A DNA stretch of 64,000 nt from RGIG9060 sp052173655 (GCA_052173655.1 JBQMYD010000005.1:124001-188000), one strand, 5' to 3'; positions 26,394 to 34,846 are shown, counted from the stretch's first letter. Notes: generated by a model not told the origin, from the sequence alone. Numbers and translations are program-made.

Positions 26394-26915
26394 TTATATT
26401 TTCCCTTTTTTCAAGTCTTCTATCGAAATACGTTCCGGATAAATTTCTTTTGTTAAAATATCGGATAATAAACGATTATCCAAAATCATGTCATCACGTA
26501 TCAGCTGCCAGTTTGCTTTTTTTCTAAAAATGACATTGAATATGAGAAAATTAATAATAGTTCCAATAACAGGTGTCTGCAAACCGAATGCCTCCGTATG
26601 AGAAAAGCGGCACCCTTGTTCCGTGCGCATACCTTCAAATGTAATTATAGCCATTCTTTTAGCGGTTTCAAATACAAAACGAAACCTGTCATTATCCCGC
26701 TCACTTTCAACAATTGTTCCGGTAACATCGTAATCAAGTCCCATAACAATTTCGTAAAAACGCACCCTATCTCCTTTTTTTACGCCTCCGTCAAAAAGTT
26801 CGCATTCAAGATGATAAGGGCTCCATTTTACAAATTCTGTTTCAAAATTATCTGCCCATTGGCAAAGTTTTTCAAACGGAGCCGGAATATCAATTTGTTC
26901 TTTTAAAACTATCAT
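26394..26915 (-). CDS. SRPBCC-fold protein of unknown ligand
   Basis: A 173-residue soluble protein with the START/polyketide-cyclase (SRPBCC) pattern: it begins with LKEQIDIPAPFEKLCQWADN, followed by beta strands such as GDRVRFYEIVMGLDYDVTGT and FRFVFETAKRMAIITFEGM, and a C-terminal helix. The fold makes a deep pocket for a hydrophobic ligand. AGGAG lies 11 bases before the ATG. The 367-base gap upstream separates it from prs on the other strand. The ligand and role are unknown. Confidence 0.7.
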   Translation of the reverse strand: MIVLKEQIDIPAPFEKLCQWADNFETEFVKWSPYHLECELFDGGVKKGDRVRFYEIVMGLDYDVTGTIVESERDNDRFRFVFETAKRMAIITFEGMRTEQGCRFSHTEAFGLQTPVIGTIINFLIFNVIFRKKANWQLIRDDMILDNRLLSDILTKEIYPERISIEDLKKGKI

Positions 26916-27282
26916 AAATAAATCTCCTATATGTTTATTTTAACAGGAAAGTTTTCAACAATTTTCAAAACAGCAATTTTCAAAGTACAAAGATTTAATA
27001 ATTTGCTTTGCATTTATTCATACAGATTTATTTCTTAGCTAAAATATTTTTTACAATTTTGAGTAAATCAGGGGCTTTCAATCAGAGCCACAATTTATTT
27101 ATAGCTTGAACTAAAAAATAAAGTAAGTCAATTACTTTGCAAAACGGTATCAACACTTTCTACCATATTAAAAAAAACAGCAAACTTTACATAAATTTTC
27201 CGTTTTTGACTAGCTTTGTCAACTTGACTTGTAATATTTAAAATGCTAAAATCGAGCTATAATAATCTGATAGGAAATAACA
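26916..27282. other. 367-base intergenic region between the SRPBCC and PRPP synthetase genes
   Basis: No gene is supported here; the stretch is A+T-rich with frequent stops. It holds a direct repeat CAATTTTCAAA at 26959-26969 and 26974-26984, a hairpin AAAGTAA/TTACTTT at 27120-27138, and a prs promoter with an overlapping inverted repeat at 27206-27252. The divergent genes on either side make it a likely regulatory region. Confidence 0.6.
27224..27252 (+). promoter_or_regulatory. Candidate sigma-70 promoter for the PRPP synthetase gene
   Basis: TTGACT (27224-27229) and TAAAAT (27247-27252) are separated by exactly 17 bases; each matches consensus at five of six positions. The -35 is overlapped by the inverted repeat GTCAACTTGAC (27218-27228), and another TTGAC occurs at 27206-27210, giving a TTGAC-N7-GTCAA pattern that could be a repressor site. 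The start codon is 30 bases downstream. Confidence 0.6.
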
Positions 27283-28521
27283 ATGCCTTATTGTGAACCA
27301 GCCAATCTTGGAATCGTTGCCTGTCCGGGCGGAAAGAAATTTGCAGAAGAAATTATTGTACACTTAAAACATATGTACAAACATCGTTTTAATTTAAAAC
27401 GGGATGTAATTTCAAAACGATATGACATGGAAAAAGAAATATTTGTTCAAAAAGCAAATCTTCTTAACGACATGAATACATCGGATCTTTGCATAAAAGG
27501 AAACGTAAATAATTATAGAGTTCCGGAATTCCTCGTAAATGCCGAGTTCACTTATTTTATGAACGGGGAATTTAAAACCGAAATAAAAGACTGCATACGC
27601 GGTAAAGATATTTTTATTGTGCAAGATGTGGAAAATCATCAAGTTCTGGAGTTAAACGGAGGAAAAAACAAACTTTCTCTTTCGGTAAACGATCACGTAA
27701 TGTCGTTACTGGTTACGATTGACGCTGTAAGACAGGCAGGTGTAAGAGATATCACTTTGGTACTTCCTGTTTATCCATATAGCCGACAGCACAAAAAAAA
27801 GGGGCGCGAAGGTCTTACTGCAAGTCTGCTTGGACACATTTATGAAAACATGGGTGTGAAGCGTATTATAACCCTCGATATTCATTCGCGTGAAATTGAA
27901 AACTCGTTTTGTACTGCAAATTTGGAGAATCTACACGCAAGCTATCAGATCATCAGAGAACTTTCAAATTTAATTGACTTAGGGCCTAACGGTGATGACT
28001 TGGTAGTTGTTTCTCCGGATACGGGTGCCATCGACAGAAACAAATTCTATGCAACCGGACTGAAAAGACCTCTTGCAATGATTTACAAAGAGCGAGATTA
28101 TTCACTTGTAAGCCAAAATGCAAAAGCAACAAATATAAAATCCGTAAAAATTTTGGGCGATGTAAAAGATAAGATTGTTTTTTTAGCAGATGATATGCTT
28201 GGAACGGGAGGGACACTCCTTAAAGCTATGGAGTTTCTCAAAGAACAGGGAGCTACAAAGGTCATTGCAGCAATCAGTCTTCCTTTTTTTACAGGTAATG
28301 CAATTGAACAATTCAATGAAGCGTATAAAAAAGGTCTTTTTTTCAGAATCATAGGGACAAATGCAGTTCATCATGAAGAACTTCTTGAATGTGAATGGTA
28401 TATCAATACCAATGTCAGCGGATTATTTGCCAATGTAATTGCACGTTTACACCATAATCAATCTTTGAGTGATTTACTTGACAACCGGAACATTATTGAA
28501 AAGTTGGTAAAACACGAATAG
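27283..28521 (+). CDS. prs: Ribose-phosphate pyrophosphokinase (PRPP synthetase), long form
   Basis: A 412-residue protein of the PRPP synthetase family that makes phosphoribosyl pyrophosphate from ribose 5-phosphate and ATP. Recognisable parts are FMNGEFKTEIKDCIRGKDIF, PVYPYSRQHKKKGREGLTA and DIHSREIENSF, followed by the PRPP loop VFLADDMLGTGGTL near residue 305. Typical members have about 315 residues; this one has roughly 60 extra residues between the first strand (NLGIVACPG) and FMNGEF, plus a longer C-terminal part. TAGGAAATAAC precedes the ATG. The FGGY kinase frame begins at its stop codon, so both genes may be read from one transcript. Confidence 0.88.
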   Translation: MPYCEPANLGIVACPGGKKFAEEIIVHLKHMYKHRFNLKRDVISKRYDMEKEIFVQKANLLNDMNTSDLCIKGNVNNYRVPEFLVNAEFTYFMNGEFKTEIKDCIRGKDIFIVQDVENHQVLELNGGKNKLSLSVNDHVMSLLVTIDAVRQAGVRDITLVLPVYPYSRQHKKKGREGLTASLLGHIYENMGVKRIITLDIHSREIENSFCTANLENLHASYQIIRELSNLIDLGPNGDDLVVVSPDTGAIDRNKFYATGLKRPLAMIYKERDYSLVSQNAKATNIKSVKILGDVKDKIVFLADDMLGTGGTLLKAMEFLKEQGATKVIAAISLPFFTGNAIEQFNEAYKKGLFFRIIGTNAVHHEELLECEWYINTNVSGLFANVIARLHHNQSLSDLLDNRNIIEKLVKHE

Positions 28522-28525
28522 CTAT

Positions 28526-29734
28526 ATTCTCTGTGCTGATATAGGAACGTCTTCGCTAAAAGCAGGTCTTATAGGCGAGGACGGGTCTGTTTTAAATACC
28601 GAAAGAATTGTTTTTAATAAAACTGATATTACTCCGCAAAATATTTCAAAAATATGGTTGGAAAGTTTTATTTTTGCTTCAAAAAAAATGCTAAAAAAGA
28701 ATGCCGTCATTATCTCATCTGTCTGCATAAGCGGTAACGGACCTACTCTTGTAGCGATTAATTCAAAAACAAACGCTACTTTTACGTATATGTGGAATTC
28801 TCCTGTACTTTCAAAAACAAATACGGATAAAACAAAATCAATTTTTATTCCAAGATTAATTCAATTCAAAAATGATTATCCTAAAATTTTTGAATCTTCT
28901 TTTAAAATTATCAGTGGCCCGGAATATTTGATTTATGAACTTACAGAAAATGATGTAACTATTTTGCCGGAAAACAGATTTTCGCAAGCATACTGGAACA
29001 ACGATTTACTTTGCACTTACAAAATTGATCCTAAACTTTTACCGCACTTTGTACCAGTCGGTCATAATGCAGGATGTCTAAAAAAAACAATTCTATTCGA
29101 TTTAGGTATAAAAACCGACAGTCAAATTCCTGTTTTTTGCGGAGGCCCGGATTTTATCACAGCATTGATTGGAACGGGAACTGTTGAATCAGGCAGGATA
29201 TGTGATAGAGCAGGTTCCAGTGAAGGCATAAATTTGTGTTCCGATAACAACAAAATTATTTTTGACAAAAAAAATACAAACAATATACGAATACTTCCTT
29301 CTGTAATTGAGAATCTATGGAACAAAAGCGTAATTATAAATGACAGCGGAATTAGACTTGGCAATATTTTGAATACGAAATACGATTTTACATCAAAACA
29401 AAATGATGAACAAAATTCAACACTGGAATCTCTTGTAAAAGACTTACAAAACGCTTACAACTTTATCTTTGAGCAGGCACGTTTTGAAAAGAATCATATT
29501 GAAAATAAAAAAAACAAATCATGCACCGTTATCTGTTCAGGAGGACAAACAAAAAACCGACATTGGATGCAATACAAAGCTTGTAAACTTTTTACAGAAC
29601 TCAGCGTAACAAACTGTCCTGACAGTGAACTAATGGGTTGTGCAATTATAGCATGTACTTCCATTGGAATTTTTAGTTCAATACAACAAGCTTGCAAAAA
29701 AATGGTAATAATCGAAAAAAAATACATTCCGTAA
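28526..29734 (+). CDS. FGGY-family carbohydrate kinase with no usual start codon
   Basis: The conserved N-terminal segment YILCADIGTSSLKAGLIGED reads directly from the end of prs, so the gene is larger than its first usual start codon (TTG 28658) suggests. Between the in-frame stop at 28508-28510 and 28658 the frame has no ATG, GTG, TTG or CTG; ATT 28526 is used here only as a boundary. The rest fits the family: a first half with GNGPTLVAI, a second half with GGPDFITALIGTGTVESG, and near the C-terminus VICSGGQTKNRHWMQYKACK. The enzyme would phosphorylate a sugar or polyol, not identified. It may use a rare start codon, arise by frameshift from prs, or be damaged. Confidence 0.75.
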   Translation: MLCADIGTSSLKAGLIGEDGSVLNTERIVFNKTDITPQNISKIWLESFIFASKKMLKKNAVIISSVCISGNGPTLVAINSKTNATFTYMWNSPVLSKTNTDKTKSIFIPRLIQFKNDYPKIFESSFKIISGPEYLIYELTENDVTILPENRFSQAYWNNDLLCTYKIDPKLLPHFVPVGHNAGCLKKTILFDLGIKTDSQIPVFCGGPDFITALIGTGTVESGRICDRAGSSEGINLCSDNNKIIFDKKNTNNIRILPSVIENLWNKSVIINDSGIRLGNILNTKYDFTSKQNDEQNSTLESLVKDLQNAYNFIFEQARFEKNHIENKKNKSCTVICSGGQTKNRHWMQYKACKLFTELSVTNCPDSELMGCAIIACTSIGIFSSIQQACKKMVIIEKKYIP

Positions 29735-29809
29735 AATCTTTTTACTTATTTCTGAATATACTTCGTTTTATATTTTGCCAAAATATGTAGAATATGCTAT
29801 ATTTGAAAT

Positions 29810-30649
29810 ATGAGAATAGTTGACTTAGCTTCGCCTTTGGAACTTGCAAATAATTCAGGTCTTTCTGTTTTTTTCATAGGAACCGGAAGTGCATTTTCAA
29901 AAAAATATTATCAAACTAATATTTTAATTATAAAAAATGAAGATCACCTTCTTATTGACTGCGGAACTCTTTGTTCTATGGCATTGCATAACTACGGGTT
30001 AAATATTCAAGATGTTAGAAATTTCTTTGTATCGCATTCACATGCAGATCACATTGGCGGGCTTGAAGAAGTTGCCCTAACTGCAAGGTTTTGTACAAAA
30101 ATACGCCCAAAATTCATAATAACAAATGCATACAAAAAACTTTTGTGGAACGAGTCTTTAAAAGGCGGATGTGCCTATTCAAGCCGAAAAAAACTTTTAA
30201 CTTTTGACGATTATTTTGAACAAATAAAGCCTAAAAAAATTTCAAAATCCGGTCGGCATATTTTTGAAACAAACATAGGCAGTATTAATGCAAAAATTTT
30301 TAGGACAGCTCATTTACCGGAACGAGTTGAAAGTTGGAAAAAAGCAGTACTCTCCTTTGGAATTCTAATTGATGATCGTCTGCTTTTTACAACCGATTCC
30401 CAGTTTGACAAATCTCTCTTGGACGAAATGTTGCTAAAATACCCTTCAATTGAATATATTTTTCATGACTGCCAATTTTATGAAGACGGAGTTCATGCCA
30501 GCTACAATCAACTTACAACCCTTCCGCAGTCAATTAAAAACAAAATGTACCTTTGTCACTACGGAGATAATTTTTCTTCAATAAACCCATCAAAAGACGG
30601 TTTTATAGATTTTACAAAACAAGGAGTTTTTTATAACCTCGATGAATAA
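29810..30649 (+). CDS. MBL-fold metal-dependent hydrolase, RNase Z-like
   Basis: A 279-residue metallo-beta-lactamase-fold protein. The metal motif HSHADH sits near residue 75 (FFVSHSHADHIGG), with further ligands in IFRTAHLPERV, LFTTDSQFDKS and FHDCQFYE, and a C-terminal histidine in LCHYGD. The early IGTGSAFSKKYYQTNILI strand and the overall spacing resemble RNase Z-type hydrolases, but length and details do not fix the substrate. It starts at ATG 29810 about 75 bases after the kinase. Its last eight bases overlap the next gene. Confidence 0.82.
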   Translation: MRIVDLASPLELANNSGLSVFFIGTGSAFSKKYYQTNILIIKNEDHLLIDCGTLCSMALHNYGLNIQDVRNFFVSHSHADHIGGLEEVALTARFCTKIRPKFIITNAYKKLLWNESLKGGCAYSSRKKLLTFDDYFEQIKPKKISKSGRHIFETNIGSINAKIFRTAHLPERVESWKKAVLSFGILIDDRLLFTTDSQFDKSLLDEMLLKYPSIEYIFHDCQFYEDGVHASYNQLTTLPQSIKNKMYLCHYGDNFSSINPSKDGFIDFTKQGVFYNLDE

Positions 30650-31388
30650 TTCTGATTTATTTGACAGAGCAGACTTTAAAAGTCTTGCAAAAAAACGGCT
30701 GAAAAAGTCTTGGACGATTCCTGTCCTCGTATCTTTACTTTGTTTTTCAATTGTAATGGTATTAAATTTAAATGAAATCATTGATTCTTTTAAAGCATCC
30801 GGAATTGATTTCCAAGCAAAAGACGGAAACTTTAGTTTTCAACTTGAAAAATTGAAAGATTCGGAAAAATTTAACTGGTTTTCATTTTCCCTTTCAATTA
30901 TAGGAATTGCCATAGCAGGCATAATTCAAATTGCAACGTCAAAATTTTACTTGTACATGTCGCAGTCCGATGAAATTCACTTTTCAGACTTTACAGATGC
31001 TCTTACACTTTGGGCAAAAGGAATTCTTGAAATGCTTTGGGTTAGCCTTTTTGTGTTCTTATGGTCATTACTCTTTTTTATCCCGGGAATTATAAAAGCC
31101 ATCTCTTATTCGCAAGCTTTTTATATTCTTGCAGAAAATCCCAATGTTTCTGTGCGTACGGCATTAAAAATGAGTCAAAAAATTATGAAAGGCTACAAAG
31201 CAGATTATTTTGTAATGCAGCTAAGTTTTATAGGCTGGTTTATTCTTGCACTACTTTCTGCAGGAATAGGAATTTTTTGGCTTATTCCGTACATCAGCCT
31301 TTCAAATACCTATGCATACAAATTTCTAATGAAAAACGCAATTGAGCGCAATAGAATCACTGTTCAAGAACTAAACAATGAAAAATAA
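30642..31388 (+). CDS. DUF975-family membrane protein
   Basis: A 248-residue integral membrane protein. Residues 8-25 (RADFKSLAKKRLKKSW) are the cytoplasmic start typical of DUF975. Four to six hydrophobic segments follow, including LLFFIPGIIKAISYSQAFYI and then NPNVSVRTALKMSQKIMKGY, the most conserved part of the family. Its role is unknown. It overlaps the hydrolase gene by eight bases and is followed 14 bases later by sppA, so the three probably form an operon. Confidence 0.85.
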   Translation: MNNSDLFDRADFKSLAKKRLKKSWTIPVLVSLLCFSIVMVLNLNEIIDSFKASGIDFQAKDGNFSFQLEKLKDSEKFNWFSFSLSIIGIAIAGIIQIATSKFYLYMSQSDEIHFSDFTDALTLWAKGILEMLWVSLFVFLWSLLFFIPGIIKAISYSQAFYILAENPNVSVRTALKMSQKIMKGYKADYFVMQLSFIGWFILALLSAGIGIFWLIPYISLSNTYAYKFLMKNAIERNRITVQELNNEK

Positions 31389-31402
31389 AAGGAGCTTTTA
31401 AA

Positions 31403-32452
31403 ATGGACGAAAATTTTGAAAACAAAAATGAAAGCGAAAATAAGGTAAACAATATTTACAAAGAAAAAAAAGAAAACGTAGAGAAAAAATCTACAAAAAA
31501 ATCAGGATTGGCAGTATTGATAGTTATAATTGCAGTTGTCCTAATTTTAGGAATCGTACAGATCATCACTGCCTTTGCACAGGGGAATTCTTCTTCGAAT
31601 CATAAAAATAAAAAAATTCCAAATCACGGTACAGGAAAATACGTAGCAGAATTGTTTATCACAGGAGAAATCGATAAAGAAAACGATTATTATAATCAAC
31701 AATGGCTTTTGGATACAATCGAAACTTTAAAAAATGATTCAAAAAATGTAGGCATAATGCTTTTTGTAGATTCTCCCGGAGGAGCAGTTTATGAATCGGA
31801 CGAAGCCTACCTTGCCTTAATGGATTACAAAAATAATAAGCCGATATGGGCATATTTTGGACCTCTTGCAGCTAGCGGAGCCTACTATATATCTTGCAGT
31901 GCAGAAAAAATAGGAGCAAATAGAAACACTCTGGCAGGTTCAATAGGAGTCATTGCCGGCGAAAGTATAGATATATCCGAACTGATGGAAAAACATGGAA
32001 TAAAAATGACAACCATAACCGCAGGGCGAAACAAAAACATGGGCAACATTAACAGTCCCATTACAAAAGAACAAAAGGATATCATGCAGTCAATTGCAGA
32101 TGAATGCTATGAACAATTTGTTGAAATTGTTGCAGAAAGCCGAAAATTGTCAATTGAAAAAACAAAAAATTTGGCAGATGGTAGAATTTATACTGCAAAC
32201 CAAGCAAAAAATGCAGGACTAATTGATGAAATCTCAAGTTATGAAGACTTTAAAAATGAATTTTCCGATTTTTTGGATGAAAAAGGAAAAATTACATTCA
32301 CTGAATTTTCTTATGAACGAGAAAAAAAATTTTATGAAAATATATTTAACTTAATGTCAAATTCTGTCGGTAGATCTGCAGAAAGCCGCATTGCAGAAAA
32401 GTATTTTTCTTCTACATTAAGATATCCTGCTTTCATTTACAAAGCAGAATAA
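31403..32452 (+). CDS. sppA: Signal peptide peptidase A (S49 family)
   Basis: A 349-residue S49 peptidase that degrades leftover signal peptides in the membrane. A lysine/glutamate-rich cytoplasmic start is followed by one membrane segment (about residues 36-58, LAVLIVIIAVVLILGIVQII). The catalytic serine is in AASGAYYIS (Ser158) and the general-base lysine in AGRNKNMGN (Lys211), matching the spacing of the Bacillus-type short form. DSPGGAVYESDEAY and NTLAGSIGVI are other family blocks. AAGGAG precedes the ATG. The gene ends just before a hairpin at 32457-32488. Confidence 0.93.
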   Translation: MDENFENKNESENKVNNIYKEKKENVEKKSTKKSGLAVLIVIIAVVLILGIVQIITAFAQGNSSSNHKNKKIPNHGTGKYVAELFITGEIDKENDYYNQQWLLDTIETLKNDSKNVGIMLFVDSPGGAVYESDEAYLALMDYKNNKPIWAYFGPLAASGAYYISCSAEKIGANRNTLAGSIGVIAGESIDISELMEKHGIKMTTITAGRNKNMGNINSPITKEQKDIMQSIADECYEQFVEIVAESRKLSIEKTKNLADGRIYTANQAKNAGLIDEISSYEDFKNEFSDFLDEKGKITFTEFSYEREKKFYENIFNLMSNSVGRSAESRIAEKYFSSTLRYPAFIYKAE

Positions 32453-32488
32453 AAAACAAGAGTGAAAAAATATTTTTTTTCACTCTTG
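32450..32488 (-). terminator. Terminator of the HTH-receiver gene, possibly bidirectional
   Basis: CAAGAGTGAAAAAA (32457-32470) and TTTTTTCACTCTTG (32475-32488) form a 14-pair stem in which the A and T runs can slip. On the minus strand the stem is followed by a T run (32456-32451), so it reads as a strong terminator for the gene ending at 32538. It can also fold in the sppA transcript, without a following T run. Confidence 0.8.
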
Positions 32489-32537
32489 AATGATTTACCT
32501 GTACTTTTTCTATATCCAAATTTTGCACTTATTTCAA

Positions 32538-33140
32538 CTATTTCAACAATGTCGCAAAAACTTTATGTAAATCGGTTAAATTTAAAGGCTTTTTTAGTAA
32601 ATGTTTTACACCCAAAGCTCTTATTTTTTCATCGGCTTCATCATCACGACTTGCAGTAATTGCTACAATTTTAGGTTTTCCAAAATCTTCGTTATTGAAT
32701 ATTTTTTTACATAAATCAAAGCCATTCATTCCCGGAATACTAAAATCAAAAAGAACGATATCGGCTTTCTTTGCAGCAAGAAAAACTCCTGCTTCAAAGC
32801 TATCAAAAACTTGAACAACATTGTGCCCTTCAAACTCATTTGTTAAATAATTAGCCATGACATTATTCAAACCTATTTCGCTTTCCACTACAAGAATCGT
32901 AAAAAAACGAGACTTATTTTTCTCATTTTCTTCCAAAAGCTGAAAAGGAACTCTCATATTTCGAGAATTCATGAATGCTATCAAATCATCCTGATATACT
33001 CTATACTGGCTGCCTGGCGTAGAGAATGCAGACAAATAACCCTTTTTTATCCAATTTATAACAGTCTGATTAACAACTCCGCAAATATTTGCAACTTCAA
33101 GTGCGGAGTATACTTTAACCTTTGACGAATCTTTTGGCAT
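32538..33140 (-). CDS. HTH-receiver fusion protein (N-terminal excisionase-like DNA-binding domain, C-terminal receiver)
   Basis: A 200-residue protein starting at ATG 33140 with GGAG seven bases upstream. Residues about 10-60 are a MerR/excisionase-type helix-turn-helix: YSALEVANICGVVNQTVINW, then STPGSQYRVYQDDLIAFM. A response-regulator receiver follows: ILVVESEIGLNN (acidic pair as E and E), the phospho-acceptor region IVLFDFSIPGMNG and the conserved lysine in LLKKPLN. DNA-binding first, receiver second is the reverse of ordinary response regulators. No histidine kinase is nearby. It may bind DNA in response to phosphorylation or act as an architectural protein. Confidence 0.85.
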   Translation of the reverse strand: MPKDSSKVKVYSALEVANICGVVNQTVINWIKKGYLSAFSTPGSQYRVYQDDLIAFMNSRNMRVPFQLLEENEKNKSRFFTILVVESEIGLNNVMANYLTNEFEGHNVVQVFDSFEAGVFLAAKKADIVLFDFSIPGMNGFDLCKKIFNNEDFGKPKIVAITASRDDEADEKIRALGVKHLLKKPLNLTDLHKVFATLLK

Positions 33141-33190
33141 ACAAATCTCCAAAATGACGAATGAGGTAATTATATCATATAATTAAAAAA

Positions 33191-33832
33191 TTAAAAGAGA
33201 TTTTTTATTAATTTACTTGAAAAACCTTTTTTATATAACTTTTCAATGATTTTATCATTTGAAAATCCTTGTCTAAAAAGTTTTCTATATGCTTTTTGTG
33301 CAAATTCTTCTTCAGAAAACTCAATAAAAAACTCATCAAGTGCATTATCAGCTGTACTGCAATCTACTCCGCGTTTTAAAAGTTCCCCATACAATTTAAC
33401 TCTGCCTTCAGGATTTTTTATACGACGTTCTCTAAGCCACGCCAGAGAAAATCTGTAATCCGAAAGTAAATTTTTGCTTTCAAGGTAATCTAAAGAAATT
33501 TCAACAGCATATTTCTCATATCCTTTTTTGTAAAGTTTTTGTGAAAGTAAAAATCTTGAATGCTCACTGCGATTCAAATAATTTAATGCACAGCTTTCAC
33601 AAGCAACAATTATTGTAGAATTTTCAAGTTCTTCGATATGTGCCGGAAGCAAAACACAGCCTGAGTAAAGTCTATCTAAAACAAGCGTTTGTAAATAAAT
33701 TTGACGAGCAAAAAAAGCAACCCCTGTAGACGAAGTTATTTTATAACACTCCACAGAGGTTTCTTCTATAGATTTTATAGTAAATTCCAGCTTCAGGCAC
33801 AAATCTTGCGTAACAGTTTGAGATTCATGCAT
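33191..33832 (-). CDS. recX: Regulatory protein RecX
   Basis: A 213-residue helical protein of the RecX family, which modulates RecA filaments. Typical motifs are YLESKNLLSDYRFSLAWLRE followed by RRIKNPEGRVKLYGELLKRGV, then AQKAYRKLFRQGFSNDKII. RecX proteins consist of repeated three-helix units; three units can be traced. It starts at ATG 33832, 13 bases after the rpsI stop, with no separate ribosome site, so it is probably translated together with rpsI. recA is not in the window. Confidence 0.88.
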   Translation of the reverse strand: MHESQTVTQDLCLKLEFTIKSIEETSVECYKITSSTGVAFFARQIYLQTLVLDRLYSGCVLLPAHIEELENSTIIVACESCALNYLNRSEHSRFLLSQKLYKKGYEKYAVEISLDYLESKNLLSDYRFSLAWLRERRIKNPEGRVKLYGELLKRGVDCSTADNALDEFFIEFSEEEFAQKAYRKLFRQGFSNDKIIEKLYKKGFSSKLIKNLF

Positions 33833-33844
33833 AAAAAAATCGAA

Positions 33845-34237
33845 TTATCGTTTGCTGAACTGGAATCTTCGACGAGCAGCTTTTTGACCGAACTTCTTTC
33901 GCTCAACCATACGAGAGTCTCTTGTAAGATATCCATTAGCTTTAAGAGAAGCATAGTTATCTTGATCAACTTGCGTAAGAGCTCTGGAAATTCCATGAAG
34001 ACAAGCCCCTGCCTGACCATTAAGCCCCCCACCTATAACATTTATTAGAATATCATATTTATTTTCCGAAGAAGTTACCATCAACGGCTGACGAACAACC
34101 TGAACCTGCTCGGGTGTTGCAAAATAATCATTTACATCTTTTCCATTTATAACAATTTTTCCGGAACCTTCTCGGACAAAAACACGTGCAACAGCAGTTT
34201 TTCTTCGTCCCGTTCCAATAGCAATATTTTTTACCAT
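33845..34237 (-). CDS. rpsI: 30S ribosomal protein S9
   Basis: A 130-residue protein with the S9 pattern: IGTGRRKTAVARVFVREGSG, then GKDVNDYFATPEQVQVVRQP and the tail GQKAARRRFQFSKR, whose C-terminal lysine-arginine reaches the P-site tRNA. It lies 14 bases after rplM, the usual L13-S9 pair. It is followed 12 bases later by recX on the same strand. Confidence 0.97.
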   Translation of the reverse strand: MVKNIAIGTGRRKTAVARVFVREGSGKIVINGKDVNDYFATPEQVQVVRQPLMVTSSENKYDILINVIGGGLNGQAGACLHGISRALTQVDQDNYASLKANGYLTRDSRMVERKKFGQKAARRRFQFSKR

Positions 34238-34251
34238 ATCAGACTCCTACC

Positions 34252-34674
34252 TTATACATCCAAAACTTGAGGATTTTGTGCCGACTGCTTGTACTCATCC
34301 CCGGCATATACTTTCAAATTCGACAACATTCGGCGTCCCAACGGCCCTTTAGGAAGCATTCCTTTTACGGCAATCACGATAGGATCTTCAGGATGTCTTT
34401 CAATCTTTTTTTCAAATGTACAAGATTTCATTCCACCGACAAAACCTGTATGCTTGTAATAAACTTTGTCACTTTCCTTGTTACCTGTAACGGCAACTTT
34501 TGCAGCATTTATGATAATAACATAATCACCGCAATCCTGATGAGGAGCGAAAGCAGTCTTATTTTTTCCGCGTAAAACGGAAGCAGCTTTTGCAGCAACT
34601 CGTCCCAATTGTTTACCGGCTGCATCAATAACGTACCAGTTTTTTACTGGATTGTTTACATAAATAGTTTTCAT
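34252..34674 (-). CDS. rplM: 50S ribosomal protein L13
   Basis: A 140-residue protein with L13 features: KNWYVIDAAGKQLGRVAAKA, VLRGKNKTAFAPHQDCGDYV, the KVYYKHTGFVGGMKS segment and the C-terminal AVKGMLPKGPLGRRMLSNLK. It is an early-assembly protein of the large subunit. It is first in the minus-strand operon rplM-rpsI-recX, transcribed from a candidate promoter at 34818-34845 with a leader of about 135 bases. Confidence 0.97.
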   Translation of the reverse strand: MKTIYVNNPVKNWYVIDAAGKQLGRVAAKAASVLRGKNKTAFAPHQDCGDYVIIINAAKVAVTGNKESDKVYYKHTGFVGGMKSCTFEKKIERHPEDPIVIAVKGMLPKGPLGRRMLSNLKVYAGDEYKQSAQNPQVLDV

Positions 34675-34776
34675 GTAATATACCTTAAAATATTTTTTTA
34701 AGAAGAATTTTCCTCAGCATCGAGAATTTTCTTCAACAGGCAGTGCAAAAGCGAGCAAAACCTATGCATGCCTCAT

Positions 34777-34797
34777 GTCAAAAGCTCCACTTTTGAC
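34777..34797 (-). promoter_or_regulatory. Hairpin in the rplM leader
   Basis: GTCAAAAG and CTTTTGAC form a perfect eight-pair stem around a five-base loop (TGGAG on the transcribed strand). It lies in the untranslated leader between the candidate promoter and rplM. L13 operons in other bacteria are autoregulated by such leaders, so a regulatory role is plausible; the sequence does not match a leader class I can name. Confidence 0.45.
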
Positions 34798-34817
34798 GCA
34801 GATATACGGGATTTAAT

Positions 34818-34845
34818 GATATAATTTTTTATGGGTATGTGTCAA
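34818..34845 (-). promoter_or_regulatory. Candidate sigma-70 promoter for rplM-rpsI-recX
   Basis: On the minus strand TTGACA (34845-34840) is followed after 16 bases by TATATC (34823-34818). The -35 is perfect and the -10 matches at four of six positions. It sits just beyond the stop codon of the upstream small membrane protein gene. Confidence 0.6.
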
Positions 34846-34846
34846 G

